Assembly (NCBI GenBank): GCA_973895155.1
Contig: OZ316892.1
Location: 1,116,001-1,180,000 of the forward strand
From: Marsupella aquatica
Lineage: Eukaryota; Marchantiophyta
Reading direction: 5' to 3'
DNA length: 64,000 nt
Shown here: positions 46,212 through 57,592 of the stretch, piece after piece
Position numbering within the stretch: position 1 is the stretch's first letter
Layout of the letters: the number at the start of each line of letters is the position of its first letter
Translations under genes and position numbers: made by a program
Notes under the pieces: model-generated
The model's input: the letters and a program-made list of their open reading frames with translations, nothing else
The model's database searches: none
What the model was told of the DNA's origin: nothing

Positions 46212-48244
46212 CTAGTTGGAGAGCTGTGGGTCGCTACTCTCCTGTACTGATGGAGCGTCCGCTTTCCAATCCGAAATGGTTGTTCTATCTTCTTCCCGAG
46301 AATTCTCGACCTGATTTTCCAAGCCGAAAGGATACTCCATTCTCTCGCCGAAAAGCTTTCCATTCTTTGGGGTGAGCTCCTCCTTTGGAAGTAGAGCTAG
46401 CCACAACCCGGTATCAGCTCCTTGCGCAGGGGCCTTCAGCGCAAACCCTGGTGAAAGTGTTGATAACCCTTCTTCAATTAATGTAGACATCATATCTGTC
46501 TTGACAGCTCCAGGACAAAAGCTTGTTATCAGTATTTTGTGAACTTCAGGTTGCGATACTGAAAGATATTTTGCCAGCGCCTTGAAGAAAACAATTAGGA
46601 ATATTTTGGATTCGCTGTAGATAGGGGCATTATCCGCTCCTCCGATTATCCAACCTTCCTCATCCCACCGTCCGGCTTTGATGTCGTCAAGATACTTAGT
46701 AGCCAGAGAGTCGGCAAGCTCCTCACTGTAATTGTCCTCAATTGTAAACTTTTGTTTGAGTGTCTCTGACCTGAAACGCTGGGTACACGACAAGGAATCC
46801 ATTTTCATGCACCGTGTTAGCTTACTTCCAAGAAAATAATCGAAGTAAGAAACTGCCAAACAGGTCATGAGTTCCCAGCGTCACTAGGACCCATGTCAGG
46901 ACTACAGTTGAGTCTAATACGACTCCTTTCGTAGTTAGTATTTAGTCTCTTTGCATGTAGTTCGAGTTCATGGAAACTTGAGAAGGAATGATTGAGACTT
47001 AACAGCTCCTTGGCTTGAAGACAAGTTCGAAGCATTCCTACCCTTTTCACCGGTGCACTTTGGGACAAAAATCTGGCTGGCCAGAGCTACGATTTAGGTC
47101 ACATACCGAATAGAAACCCGCTCTAGAAGTACAGTTGACAATGCGAGCTCCAGCAGGGGACGGGCGCAGCAATGGCAACAACCGTTTCGTCACATTCTTG
47201 GTACCGTAGAAGTTACTGTCTATGACCGCCTTGGCATTTTCGTATGTGAAGGCAAAGCCGGCTGGTCCAGCTACTATTGCAGCATTGTTCACCTGAAAAT
47301 AATCCATTAGCCATTACAGGCAAACAACTACATCTATGACGAGAGTGAGCCTTGAAATCAATTTCTGCCTGAGTGAATCGTTAATGATTAACATGGAGGT
47401 CTTCTAAACTCGAAGGGTCGGCTAATTGTGATCGTCGAGCTTCTGTATCAGCTCAGTCAACACCACTCACCAGAATGTCGATCCCACCAAACTGGCTTTC
47501 CAACCAGACTGCTAACGTCTCAATTGATGTTGAGCTTGTGAGGTCCAGTTGGTGGAACAAGACGGAATTCTGCCCAGCGGCCTTTAGGGCATCAAGAGCA
47601 GCTTTGCCTTTCGCCGGGTCTCGTGCTGTCAAGACAACAGTCAAACCCTGGTCCGCAAGGCCACGAACGATCTCATAGCCTATTCCCTTGTTGGCTCCAC
47701 TCACCACAGCAACTGTGTCCTTCGACCACCACGGTCTGTACACCAGTACACAAGTTACAGAACACAATTAGAGCTCGCAAGGATGAAAAAATACGGGCTC
47801 CACTGTCGATTACGTTTTAGTCCTGCCCGGCTTTCAAGATTGACACCTGAGTAGATGAGACGTGAAAACCGTCAATTGAATATTGCCAAATTGATCTTTC
47901 TGTCAGGATTGGAAGAGTTCAATATTAGCTAAGCGCCAATCCCTTTGCTATCAGGGAAGCGAGAATAAAACAACGGAGCCACAGAACTCCAATGGACGAA
48001 TTGCAAATGATGATCTAAAGTCCCTCCAAATCGTAGATAGTCATTTCTGCTCAACGAACGAATCAGCGAGAATCTATGTGAGTACTTCCAGATCAACACC
48101 TGGGGACGTAGTTTGACGGACCAACTGAACATCAGAAGTGGACTGTCATCATCCAAGTGTAAACGAATGCCGAAATAAATGATTGCATGAAGTCAACCAA
48201 GAACACAGGATCTTAAAATTGACTCACTTCGAGTCAGCATTCAT
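46212..48244 (-). CDS. short-chain dehydrogenase/reductase (carbonyl-reductase-like)
   Basis: Four exons on the minus strand: 48244-48228, 47735-47471, 47292-47107 and 46778-46212. Splices are tcgAA|gtgagt to gtacag|A, CTG|gtgagt to ttcag|GTG, and TCG|gtatgt to cccag|CGT; all phases agree. The product is 344 residues. The tiny first exon encodes MNADSK, which joins PWWSKDTVAVVSGANKGIG, the plant-type WW-K-TVAVVTGANKGIG start. The NAD(P)-binding motif is SGANKGIG (18-25), with serine in place of the usual threonine. NNAA is at 96-99, catalytic Ser is probably S150 in NCTSRAG, and YxxxK is Y210-K214 (YSESK). The C-terminal 35 residues extend beyond the usual family end and are polar. Such enzymes reduce aldehydes, ketones or quinones in the cytosol; the substrate cannot be inferred. 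Confidence 0.93.
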
Positions 48245-48289
48245 AGTTTCGGTGAGATTGGATTTGCCGAACGAATGCTTAATCAATCC

Positions 48290-48775
48290 ACAATCGTACG
48301 ATGCAGAAAATATATGTGTAGATATGTTTCCTTATGTTTCCTGAGAGTTTTCCGACTGTTATGAGAGTCCACTTCACAGAAACAACCAATAGCAATCGTG
48401 AGTCAAAATTTCAATCGTCTCACTGACTCCACCACACATACAACACAAACAGTCAGAGCACCCTCTTCTGTGACTCGTTATCTGGAATGGATCGCTCACA
48501 AGAAAAAAAATAGCTTACCAATGCCCCGTTGTCACTGCCTGTACGTCGACGAATGCGTTACCGGCAGCCTGAGAAAATGACACACAATCAACGAAAAGAC
48601 TGAAAGAAAGTGATAAGTGATAAGTCGTTGTGATTCATGCTGTCGAATGGATTGTGCCCTAAAAGTTCGCTTAATGCGCTCCCGATTAATGTTGAGGGTT
48701 TACGGTTTAGGAAACCCTCAACCGCTCGAAGTCAACAACCGTAATAAATCCCTCCCAAACAATAAATCGAAACTT
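48290..48775. repeat. SDR upstream region, copy 1 of a ~0.45-kb direct repeat
   Basis: Begins 46 bp before the SDR start codon and includes caatcgtacgatgcag, atgagagtccactt, tttcaatcgtctcac, gactccaccacacat and gaatggattgt. The same words occur in order at 49727-50185. A perfect 10-bp hairpin (ttgagggttt at 48692-48701 and aaaccctcaa at 48712-48721) is present only in this copy. A cacatatat word about 65-75 bp before the ATG on the minus strand could be a TATA box. Confidence 0.85.
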
Positions 48776-48849
48776 TATCGAGGATACATCGAGCTACAGT
48801 AGCGACGGCCTTACCATCACATAAATCTATCTGTTCTGATGTCCCCACA

Positions 48850-49366
48850 CTAGGTTCCCGAGCTACACTCATGGTGAGTCTGCATAGCTACGGAAAGCCT
48901 AGGAATCCACAGGGGAAATGCTGTCCAAGCTACAATCGTGAGCTATAAGTAGGGAAATCCAGAAATCCACAGGGGAAATGGTTTCCAAGCTACAGTAACG
49001 AGGGCTCTGTAGGGAATATCCAAATGATTCCCAAGCTACAGTACTGAGGGCACTAGGCAAGTATATTCAAATCGTTCCCAAGCTATACTAGTGAGGGCTC
49101 TACATGCAATATCCAAATTGTTCCCAAGGGATAGCGGTGAGAAGGGCTCTAGAGGGCATATCCAGGAATTTACACAGGAATGGTTCCCAAGCTACAGTGG
49201 TGACACTTCCAATCCGCCTGTATCTGGACAGCATCTAGGGACATCCAGGAATCCACAAGGAGGAATGTCAGATGGGTGAACTGAGAGATCCGCCTGTACC
49301 TGGACCGCATAGGGAAAATTCAGGAATCCCCAAGGAGGAATTGCCAGATAAGTGAACTGAGAGATC
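48850..49366. repeat. two adjoining tandem arrays
   Basis: At 48850-49210 a degenerate unit of 45-75 bp repeats about six times, with the core ttcccaagctacagtagtga, then gggctct and tatccaaat. At 49212-49366 two units of 76-79 bp follow, sharing atccgcctgta, ctggac, aggaggaat and gtgaactgagagat. Confidence 0.8.
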
Positions 49367-49726
49367 TCCACAACTTACTGGGTTTGCTTATTGTAACATT
49401 ATTCTGAGCAACAATCTAGCCAACAGGACAAGCCGATTGGATATTGGACATTCTTGGGTTACTGGAACTGAGGGGCACTAGAGTCAATTACTCTTAAGTC
49501 TGGATTCATAACGTACCTGGTTTCCCATTCAAAGATCTATCCAACGGTGCAAATTTGAGGAGAAGAGGTTTTCTAGTAACGTAGGGTGGCTTTATAGGGT
49601 GCATTCCTTTACAAGTCATGGGGGGCAGTTTCAGAAATTTTCTGTTGTAGAAGCTGTGATCAGGGCCATCCACTTGGGAGATAAGCTTCTGTTCACTTTA
49701 CAAAACACTGGGAGCAGTTTTTTTGT

Positions 49727-50185
49727 CAATCGTACGATGCAGACACTACGGAGCTATGCTTTTTGAGAGTTTCTCGATTGTCATGAGAGTCCACTTGACA
49801 GACACAACCAATTGCAATCGCATGTCATTATTTCAATCGTCTCACAGACTCCACCACACATGCAACTCCAACATTCAGTCCGAGAATCCTGTGACTACTT
49901 GTCTGGAATGCATCGATCGCTCACAAGAGAAAACCTAGCTCACCATTGTCTCGATGTCGCGGCCCGTACGACGAATGCATGTCCGGCCCTTTTAGAAACT
50001 TCACACAGTAGACAGAAAGCCGACAGTGACGGAAAACTGACAATCATAAGTTACTATGACGGATGATCTGCAATGGATTGTTCGGAATAAAAACTCGCTA
50101 CCAACCCTCTCGATGTCTTCGCTGCTTGAAGAAATGAATCTTATGCGACCGTAATAATCAATCCCAAACAATCAATCAAAGATTT
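49727..50185. repeat. copy 2 of the SDR upstream repeat
   Basis: Direct copy of 48290-48775 (about 80% by eye), lying 1.4 kb further upstream. No SDR coding sequence follows on either side. It is either a duplicated promoter block or a mobile repeat of which one copy landed beside the SDR. Confidence 0.85.
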
Positions 50186-53100
50186 GGAAGTCCTGATGAG
50201 AAACTGACCGCCCTTGGTTGTGAACTGTAGAAAACTTGTCGCCGTGCGAGGCAACCCGAGGCTGGAGCCGTTCCAAGCTATCTGCGGGGAATCACGTTGC
50301 TGCTGTACAGTCATTCTCTCGAAAACGTTTATTATTACTATATTGTAGTTCTAAGCAAAACAACTCTCATTTCTAGCTTTTGATTGAAATTGAAGTTAAG
50401 CCTGAGATTTGTTCTATTTTACTTACCCTGGAAATCAAGCTTTAATGAAAAAATGACAGAATGAAATACAGCACGGGAGATCACCGACAACTGGTAGATT
50501 TGTTCTATTGCCTCTTGCTCTCCACTCACAAAGTGTCGATAATTTCATCCAAAGTGAACTAAGCGACAGGACTGCCTGATTGCGAGGTACGTACCCCCAG
50601 AGTTCCTTCTCTCAAGTGATTCCCCCGCACCGGCCCCTGGCTGTGAAGCCATCTCCGGACCGCTCGATGATGAACGAAGTCGCACGATTAACTGAACATG
50701 TAGTGAAAATATTGCCGCAACGATTCGCTGGAGCAAGACTTGAAGTCGATCATCATGACAAAACTAGTCGATGGTGGTCGAAATTCTACTGGCAAGGAGC
50801 GTTCACTCCAGCAAGACGTTACTCTAAAGTCAGGACTCCCCGGAATCGCAGGGGAGATTGCGAACCGTTGCGACAAGATTCGGACAAGCCCAAATGAGAG
50901 TTGCACAGATCTATCCGTAGTACCAGACGTGCTTGAAGGCATCTCGACCAGTTCACTGCTCTGTCTGGGCTGATACACATCCCGCGTTGGCCATCTCGAA
51001 AACATCCCGCATTGGCCATCTCGAAAGGACGTAGCTGTGTTTCAAGCGGGATATTCCGGATAACAGCATCACTCTCCTGTCGCCTCAGTGAACATGATAC
51101 GCTCCAGCATCTCCCGTACCTGTTTGAAGGTGTCTTCAATCCGGGCGAGGCAGAATCTGAGCTACCGCCGCTTCCATCTGCTGCCGGGAAAACATCTCCA
51201 CTAGCTACCCCAACCGTCGAAAGGGAGGATTTCGCTTTTGGGCTCTGACATTGTTCTCCTCCCTATTCTGCAATAGATGGCTCTGTTCGCGTACGACGCT
51301 TTGGAGATCTCTCACAAGCTGACTGGGATTTTCTGCGACGTGGCCGACTACGCTCGTGTACTTTTAGGATGCCTGCTGCTTTCTTTGATATTGTTTTCCT
51401 TTTAATTTACGGACGGCTTCCTTCATCTGAATCTTACTTTCATATGTATGTAAAGTTGTGGTCCAATCAATCATGGTACTGATTTGGCAATCATGTAATT
51501 GCGGAACCGATGGCAAATGACATCGGTAAAGCAAGGTTTTCGAGAAGCTGGGGAACTTGTAGCTGTTGTAGGATTTATGTCCGCCAAAATACTAGAATTC
51601 TCGCACTTACGTTCTCGCATTGGACAGGCGATAAACTAGATGCTTTTTGAAGTTACTCCAACACTTTCTGTATTCAGTTTAACAGAGTGATTGAAATTTG
51701 GCTGACTATCTTTGATCATGGAATTGCTTTTAGAGTTTACCATTGCATATCAAATATACTGATTGCCTGGAATTTCCTTCTACGATGGTGATATGATTGA
51801 TAACTTTGGCTCTCGCAAGGAGAGCTAGCCAAGTGAGTGAGGAGTCCAAGGAGGACCATTGTCAAACCAGCAGTTTGCCCAGCTTGCCGAACAATCGTTT
51901 AGATAACACTGTCTGGAAGATTCTTAGTTCGTGCATTCTCATCATCGTTCGGAAACCTGAACAGAACAGACGCTTTGCCATGATTGACGAAACCAAAACA
52001 ACTTTATCAACTCCTTCAGGAATATTAGCGAAGAAAGCAAGGCATAATGACGTTTGCTGGGATTGGGGCTGTTTCCACAGGTACTGAAATTGTTTATTTA
52101 GGCGAGAGTTTCAGAGGAGCTACGAGTTTCAGAGCACTGTCGACTGGTCGTTAACAAATGGCCGTTTTTCAGTGTTGGTCATGGGAAACTTACACATCTA
52201 GATCATAGCAATTAAAGAAACAAATGAGACATCTAAATGTGTAAACGAACAAATGAGATATCTGAATGACTAAACCCTACAGTCACTGCCAAAATTCTCA
52301 TTTGTGAAGGGATACTGTGATTCACTCTCTAACGTCCGGAACTATTGCACAAGGAACAACACGACTGAATCTACTAAGGACGGGATCTTAGTCATTTTTA
52401 AAAGTACCAATAGTGTGATAAGCACTGACGAACTGACAGGGTACCGACTGTCAGTCACACTTAAACAGCGAGTCTCCAACCTGATTGACTCAGATGAACA
52501 ATACACTGAGGCGCCAACGAACGGCATATAGCATGCAGCTGGTTTCCGTTATCGAATACGGAATGTGTCCTTCGAGCCACCAAAGAGAAGCAGGCGAGGA
52601 AATACCACGAGATCGCCAAACGAACGACTCATCGATCGACATGAATTGATTAAACACGTTCTCAACTCAAAGACTTGCCTTTGGTGTAGGTCGGCGCAGG
52701 CTAAGGTCATTGTTTTCAAAATCATACAACAGGACGTACAGTTGCGAAACGTCTATTCATGTTTGTATGTAATAATTGAATCTCACTTTAAAGGTGAACA
52801 AATGTTATACGTAGAGATGGGTCCCTAAATAGCTCGGGGAGGAAGCGTGAAGTGAATCTATTTTCCACTGTTTACGTTGCCTTCTCTTGAATCAGCTATG
52901 GAATCGCCTCACGAACATGTGTACCCGTACGTACTGGTCACGCCTTAAATCGGCTTGGCGGACCAGAAGATACCGGAATCAATCATACATATCTAGATCT
53001 CGTGACTGGTTAATTTTACTACGAGCAAAGTTTCCGGAACCTGAGAAGAAAGCTTTCTAATTCAGGATTGATGCCTGTTTTGTTGACTCGCATCACGAAC

Positions 53101-53363
53101 TGAATTGGCTGCATACGAATGCGGTTGACTACCTCGAACTCTCGCTAGCGGGCTCGCTAGTTCCAGTCGAAACCGCGGAGTAGTGATCGGAACTGAATTC
53201 TCTCACAGATCGAGCCGGCAGTCTGTAGGGAGTCCCGAGGCTCAGTGACATTCAGAACGACCCGAATTGAAGCCCAACTTCAGTAGCGAACGTACTAATA
53301 AGCTCCTAATGCCTCCTATCTGCGAGACCGGATCATCGATCGATCAGCGGTTTGAAACTAGCT
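50186..53363. other. intergenic with small unsupported frames
   Basis: No gene can be assigned. An ATG frame at 51277-51405 encodes 42 residues ending in a hydrophobic helix (YARVLLGCLLLSLILFSF), and a frame ending at 51248 has a proline-rich end. Neither matches anything I know. A 24-bp tandem pair (ttggccatctcgaaaacatc) is at 50982-51029. Confidence 0.35.
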
Positions 53364-54629
53364 TCATTCTAAACGTGTGCACCAAGGGCAGGAGAGGCTC
53401 GGTTTGAAGAGGTGAAAACTCGTTCGGTATGGCCACACCCCTAACTTGTTGGGCCATTCTGCCGTACACTCTGTGATGAGATCCGAATTGTTCACTCGGC
53501 AATGCCTCCATACTGCAAACACATGGTATGGACCTGCGTTCGACTCGTGTGAGACCATCGCCACAAGATATACAATACCATCTTGTTCAACGTACACCAT
53601 TTCGAAGCACTTTCCGGCAATGACTGCTTCTCGAAGTTCTTTGGAAATCCTGGCCATTAGGTCCTCAAATGCTTTCTTTAAAGGCGGTGGAAATGTAATT
53701 TCTGTGTGACCTGTGTCTCTGATCTCTTCGAATTCCAACTGATTTTCGCCGCCGATGGTTCCAACCAGTTGTTTCCTACTGCGTCGTGGAATTTGCGGAA
53801 CCCTCAACCACCCCGACCGCCTCTGTTTCAAGTCGTAGATAAGCACGTTGAAGCTAGCCGGGAAGTCAACAGCGTGGGTAGCATTGTAGAAACCCAAAGC
53901 CAACTGTTCTCGAGATACCATTACAGGTCCGTCAACATAGAAACGAAAGCCATCTTGGACTCCGGCGACGGACTCGAAGGTGGACCATTTGGTGCGACGA
54001 TAATCGTGCACAATCGTTTTTCTCTGATCATCGATCAAACCAGTATTCAACATCAGCTGGACGTCTGCTGTAATGTTCGATTGGTAGACCGTGATCACCT
54101 CCTGGTATGTGTTCGGTGTATCTACCGCGGGCCATGTTGTGTAGGCTACCACGCGCGTCCCAAGCCTTCCTGTGTGAGGAAGCCCTGCTTCAAGTCTGTT
54201 GCTAGGACGCCAGCGATGCTTGCCCAACCTCTTGCAGCATCGGGTGAGTGGATTGCAGAGAATGTACTCGCCATCTGCAGTATTGGATAGACAGAGCAGC
54301 CCTCCGGCTGAGACCACCAGCCGCAGATTGCGGAGCTGGAGCCCCGGCAGGCGACGTTTGCAAAACTGCAGCGAGATTTCTTCCCAGATCCCTCTTCTAG
54401 AATTGAGGGCCGTGAGCTTGCCCATGTGGAAGTAGAAAAGGTAATGCGTTTTGGAAAGGAGAAAGTCTCGCCATCTCTTACTGAAGCTGCAGAAGCTGTA
54501 GAGTTTCGAGAAGGGCATGTCAATCAAGACCCTGAGAATTATATCATCAATCAGGGCACAAGGTAGTGTGCTCCACAAATCTGGTGTCATCTCGGGAGTC
54601 TTCAGTTGTCTCTGCCAATATCCTCTCAT
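53364..54629 (-). CDS. F-box protein with a kelch/FBA-type C-terminal region
   Basis: A single-exon minus-strand gene of 421 residues from the first ATG (54629). The frame stays open upstream to TTG 54704 and beyond, so an extra 5' exon is possible; the second methionine (residue 14) is another possible start. The F-box lies at about 18-60: LWSTLPCALIDDIILRVL, a hydrophobic middle with FSKRW, then RDFLLS. The rest resembles plant F-box-associated beta repeats, with LVVSAGGLLCLSN, then YILCNPLTRCCKRL and FNVLIYDL. F-box proteins bind SKP1 in SCF ubiquitin ligases and choose targets through the C-terminal region; the target is unknown. The absence of introns is common for this class. The proline- and cysteine-containing end (SLSCPWCTRLE) is unremarkable. 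Confidence 0.87.
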   Translation of the reverse strand: MRGYWQRQLKTPEMTPDLWSTLPCALIDDIILRVLIDMPFSKLYSFCSFSKRWRDFLLSKTHYLFYFHMGKLTALNSRRGIWEEISLQFCKRRLPGLQLRNLRLVVSAGGLLCLSNTADGEYILCNPLTRCCKRLGKHRWRPSNRLEAGLPHTGRLGTRVVAYTTWPAVDTPNTYQEVITVYQSNITADVQLMLNTGLIDDQRKTIVHDYRRTKWSTFESVAGVQDGFRFYVDGPVMVSREQLALGFYNATHAVDFPASFNVLIYDLKQRRSGWLRVPQIPRRSRKQLVGTIGGENQLEFEEIRDTGHTEITFPPPLKKAFEDLMARISKELREAVIAGKCFEMVYVEQDGIVYLVAMVSHESNAGPYHVFAVWRHCRVNNSDLITECTAEWPNKLGVWPYRTSFHLFKPSLSCPWCTRLE

Positions 54630-56692
54630 CCCGATTGTGCGTTGACAATATTTTCTATGAAAACGTGGGTGCTGACGTGCTGTGACTGAATCTTTAATAT
54701 TCAAATGAGGCGGTGCACAGCCTGCCAGATCAGATACGGCATTGGACCAAAATATCCTAGTAAGACGCAGAGTCTGTGCTAGTCGGTCACGGAGATCGAA
54801 GGATCAAACGACTGTGATTTCGAGCTGTAGGCAAAGCAAAGCAGGTCCAGCGTCTCAACGAAGTCATCTCATCTTAACAATTCGGTGACGCTGAGAAAAA
54901 CCGGACGAGGCAAGTTAGCTAGGGGTTAGTCATGGCATTAGATTTTCAGAGCCAGCGTTCATTACGGCACAACGATGGTGTCTCGACTCAAACCAGGAGA
55001 AGTGGCTTTGCCAATCAACAAGAGGAGAATAGTCCCTACGTCCTTTCGAAAGCAAATATTAATTGAGCAGAGTTTGTGACCCACCTAAGTTGATCATCGA
55101 CATAGATGTGAACGTACAGGACAGGTTCAGTTGTGTTACCACACAATCCCTGGTCGATTATCTGAGTATGTGGATCATACGCACAGGCCGAACAACTGGA
55201 CGACGTTTACGCCTGAAATCTGCGGAGATTCGTCATTTGCCTTTTGTTCGACAAGCGGCCCCTGCATACGCTATCCATCATCAAGATCATTCAAGGGTGG
55301 ACTCTAGTAAAGCACAAGATGTATGATCAAATGCCAACGCGTCCAGGAGATCATGACCGAATCGTGCTGAGGCCCTGCATGCGACTAAATCCAGTACTGA
55401 CGACTACTTCCCTGAATGATCTAACTTTTGATCAATCGCCAGACTTGACATCTGACAGGGAAAACAGTCAAGTTCGCCAGCTTCAGCAAATGCCTCTATC
55501 TAAACTACATTGGATGCTTTGAGATGAGTTCAATCGTCGAATTAAGTTCGATGACTTTAGACTCGATCGAGTTACGCAAAAATCTCAAACCCACTTTCTG
55601 AGAGCTTGAGGACAGGCTAGGTATACATATATACAATCAAATAAATCACAATTAATGAACCGCCTCGACAATTTTCACACTGGCGGGTCTTATTTTCAAC
55701 CGGCTGCTGGCTTCAAACGGTTGAACCTCGTCGGACAAATGCAAATCCGTATAATCTCATGTCACGAAAGTTTACAGTTCCGGTCAACAAATATCTATCG
55801 GCGTCTTCGAATCATTTTAACGATCAGAACCGATGGGGTAACGTTGCACGATAACACAAATACCGTAACCTGGGTTACGTTGAGATTCAAATCCGAAACA
55901 CAGCGTCATCGATCGAACGCTGAGCTTAACCAGTAAGCTAGAACTTTCAAACTTCGATCGCAACAACGCTCAACAGCTCATGAACTCGCTCATGAAGCGG
56001 AGAATTCGTTTTGAATTTCTAGCTTGATCGAGTCGGTACGAGTCAGCCAGCTTGGTCTTGCACGGTGGAAATATGGACACGGGCAACTTGTAGATGACAT
56101 TATGATCAAACCGTATCAACCGAATTCCGAGCCACTGCAGCTAATGTTTTCATTTGCTAGCTAGGTCAAATCTTAGAAAGAAAAAAAGTTGATTTGCATT
56201 GTTGCTTGATTCACCTCAAAAGTATATCGCATACGTCCATATAGTTGTTGGGATACTATGGGTGACTGTCCTTCACGAGCAAACTGACGGCACCAAGATG
56301 GATAGAAACTAGTGAGTGCAAAAAGAGCAGCTTGCCACGGCCAGCAACCCGTTGAGGTGTACGTTAGCTGCAGGCCACGCTCGATCAATTCGTGCACTTT
56401 CAGTACCCTCTAATCAACTTCGACTTCGGGTGAAATCATTTCAACGAATCAGTGGTCGATGTTTGACGTTATTTGATGCATGGCAGGCTAGGGTTAGTCT
56501 TTTCTCAAGCAATGTTATTGTTTCAGCTGACTGTTGGAAAGTCACCAAATACAGTCAACGTAGAAATTTACTAGCTAGTCGAGGAATACACTCAGGGTCA
56601 GGGTTTGTCGCTCGTACGTTATCAGCGATTTAAAAACTTGTAGTTGACCTTCGGTTTCCTGGATGTATGGCTCTAATTAATAAAAGTGGACG
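54630..56692. other. intergenic, no gene supported
   Basis: Contains the F-box gene 5' flank. Plus-strand frames of 87-105 codons (55063, 55244, 55655, 56316) have no recognisable content. No repeats stand out. Confidence 0.45.
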
Positions 56693-56959
56693 ATGCAGCT
56701 TGATGCCCGTCGAGTGCTCGACGAGATTGTAAACATTGGAGTCCGAACTTGTTGCGGAACTACTTCAATGGACAAATCTTTGAAATTTCCGGAAAAGATC
56801 CAGCTTCTTCCTAAGAGCAACTGCCAGACGATTTTGGGAAGCAACTGCCAGAAGATTTGGGAAGCTGCAGACAATCCAGAGGAAATTTCAGTTTTCGAAC
56901 CTCTACGATGCGTTCGATCGAAGCTTTCTTCTAATGAACGCTGGAATGAATGCTGTTGA
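56693..56959 (+). CDS. hypothetical 88-residue frame
   Basis: ATG-initiated frame of 88 codons with balanced composition (MQLDARRVLDEIVNIGVRTC, then a repeat of SNCQxI) and no recognised domain. The repeated gcaactgccag word (56819 and 56842) gives an internal tandem. It is included only because it begins with ATG and has plausible amino-acid content; it may well be noncoding. Confidence 0.15.
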   Translation: MQLDARRVLDEIVNIGVRTCCGTTSMDKSLKFPEKIQLLPKSNCQTILGSNCQKIWEAADNPEEISVFEPLRCVRSKLSSNERWNECC

Positions 56960-57320
56960 ATGGAGTCACGTAGACATGATTGTTATGTCCAAGCTTTCTT
57001 TCGGTGACTTGTACTGAATGTTATTCTCTAAATCTCTTCGGACAACTAAGACCAGGAACCCACAATAACTATCTCACACACTTCTGCACCAGTTTTGCTT
57101 TTACTCTATTGTACTTTGTTTGACAATTTTTAACAGAATGCTTTCACTCTCTTGTACACTCCTTCGAAAAGAAAGTGTGATCTGTTTGAGTGTTGGGAAA
57201 AACAATGGGAGATTAAACAAAAGGTGAAGAGAAATGTTCCCTGCAAGGACGTAGGGGAAGATGAAATGGTGAGAAGGAACAAGATGTTTGAATAAGAAGA
57301 AAATAAGTACATTTATAGAA

Positions 57321-57592
57321 TAATTGTATTTATAAAGCACCAACTACAAAGCTAGAGTTTGGGCGGAGTCTTCTAGAATGAAGTCTCTGATTGTAACTAT
57401 ATGGCTCATTATGTGTATTGGAAAACTCATGACTACTAGGTATATCAAATGATAATCTTATTTATAAAACGGCAATTACAAGCTAGAGTTGAGGTCTAGG
57501 CTTCTAAAATGGAACCTCTAGACTGTAATTCCATGGCTGATCATGTGGATGGGAAAACTATGATGTCCGTCAAATGTCAAATGATAATCATG
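57321..57592. repeat. ~130-bp tandem duplication
   Basis: Copies 57321-57450 and 57451-57592 share tttataaa, acaagctagagttg, ttctaaaatgga.cctct, gactgtaa, atggct.atcatgtg and a caaatgataatc end. They are diverged by about 20-25% by eye. Confidence 0.75.

Noticed and set aside
50688-51139. Overlapping frames of about 105 codons on both strands
   Set aside because: They overlap each other, lack domains and none joins neighbours through clear splice sites.
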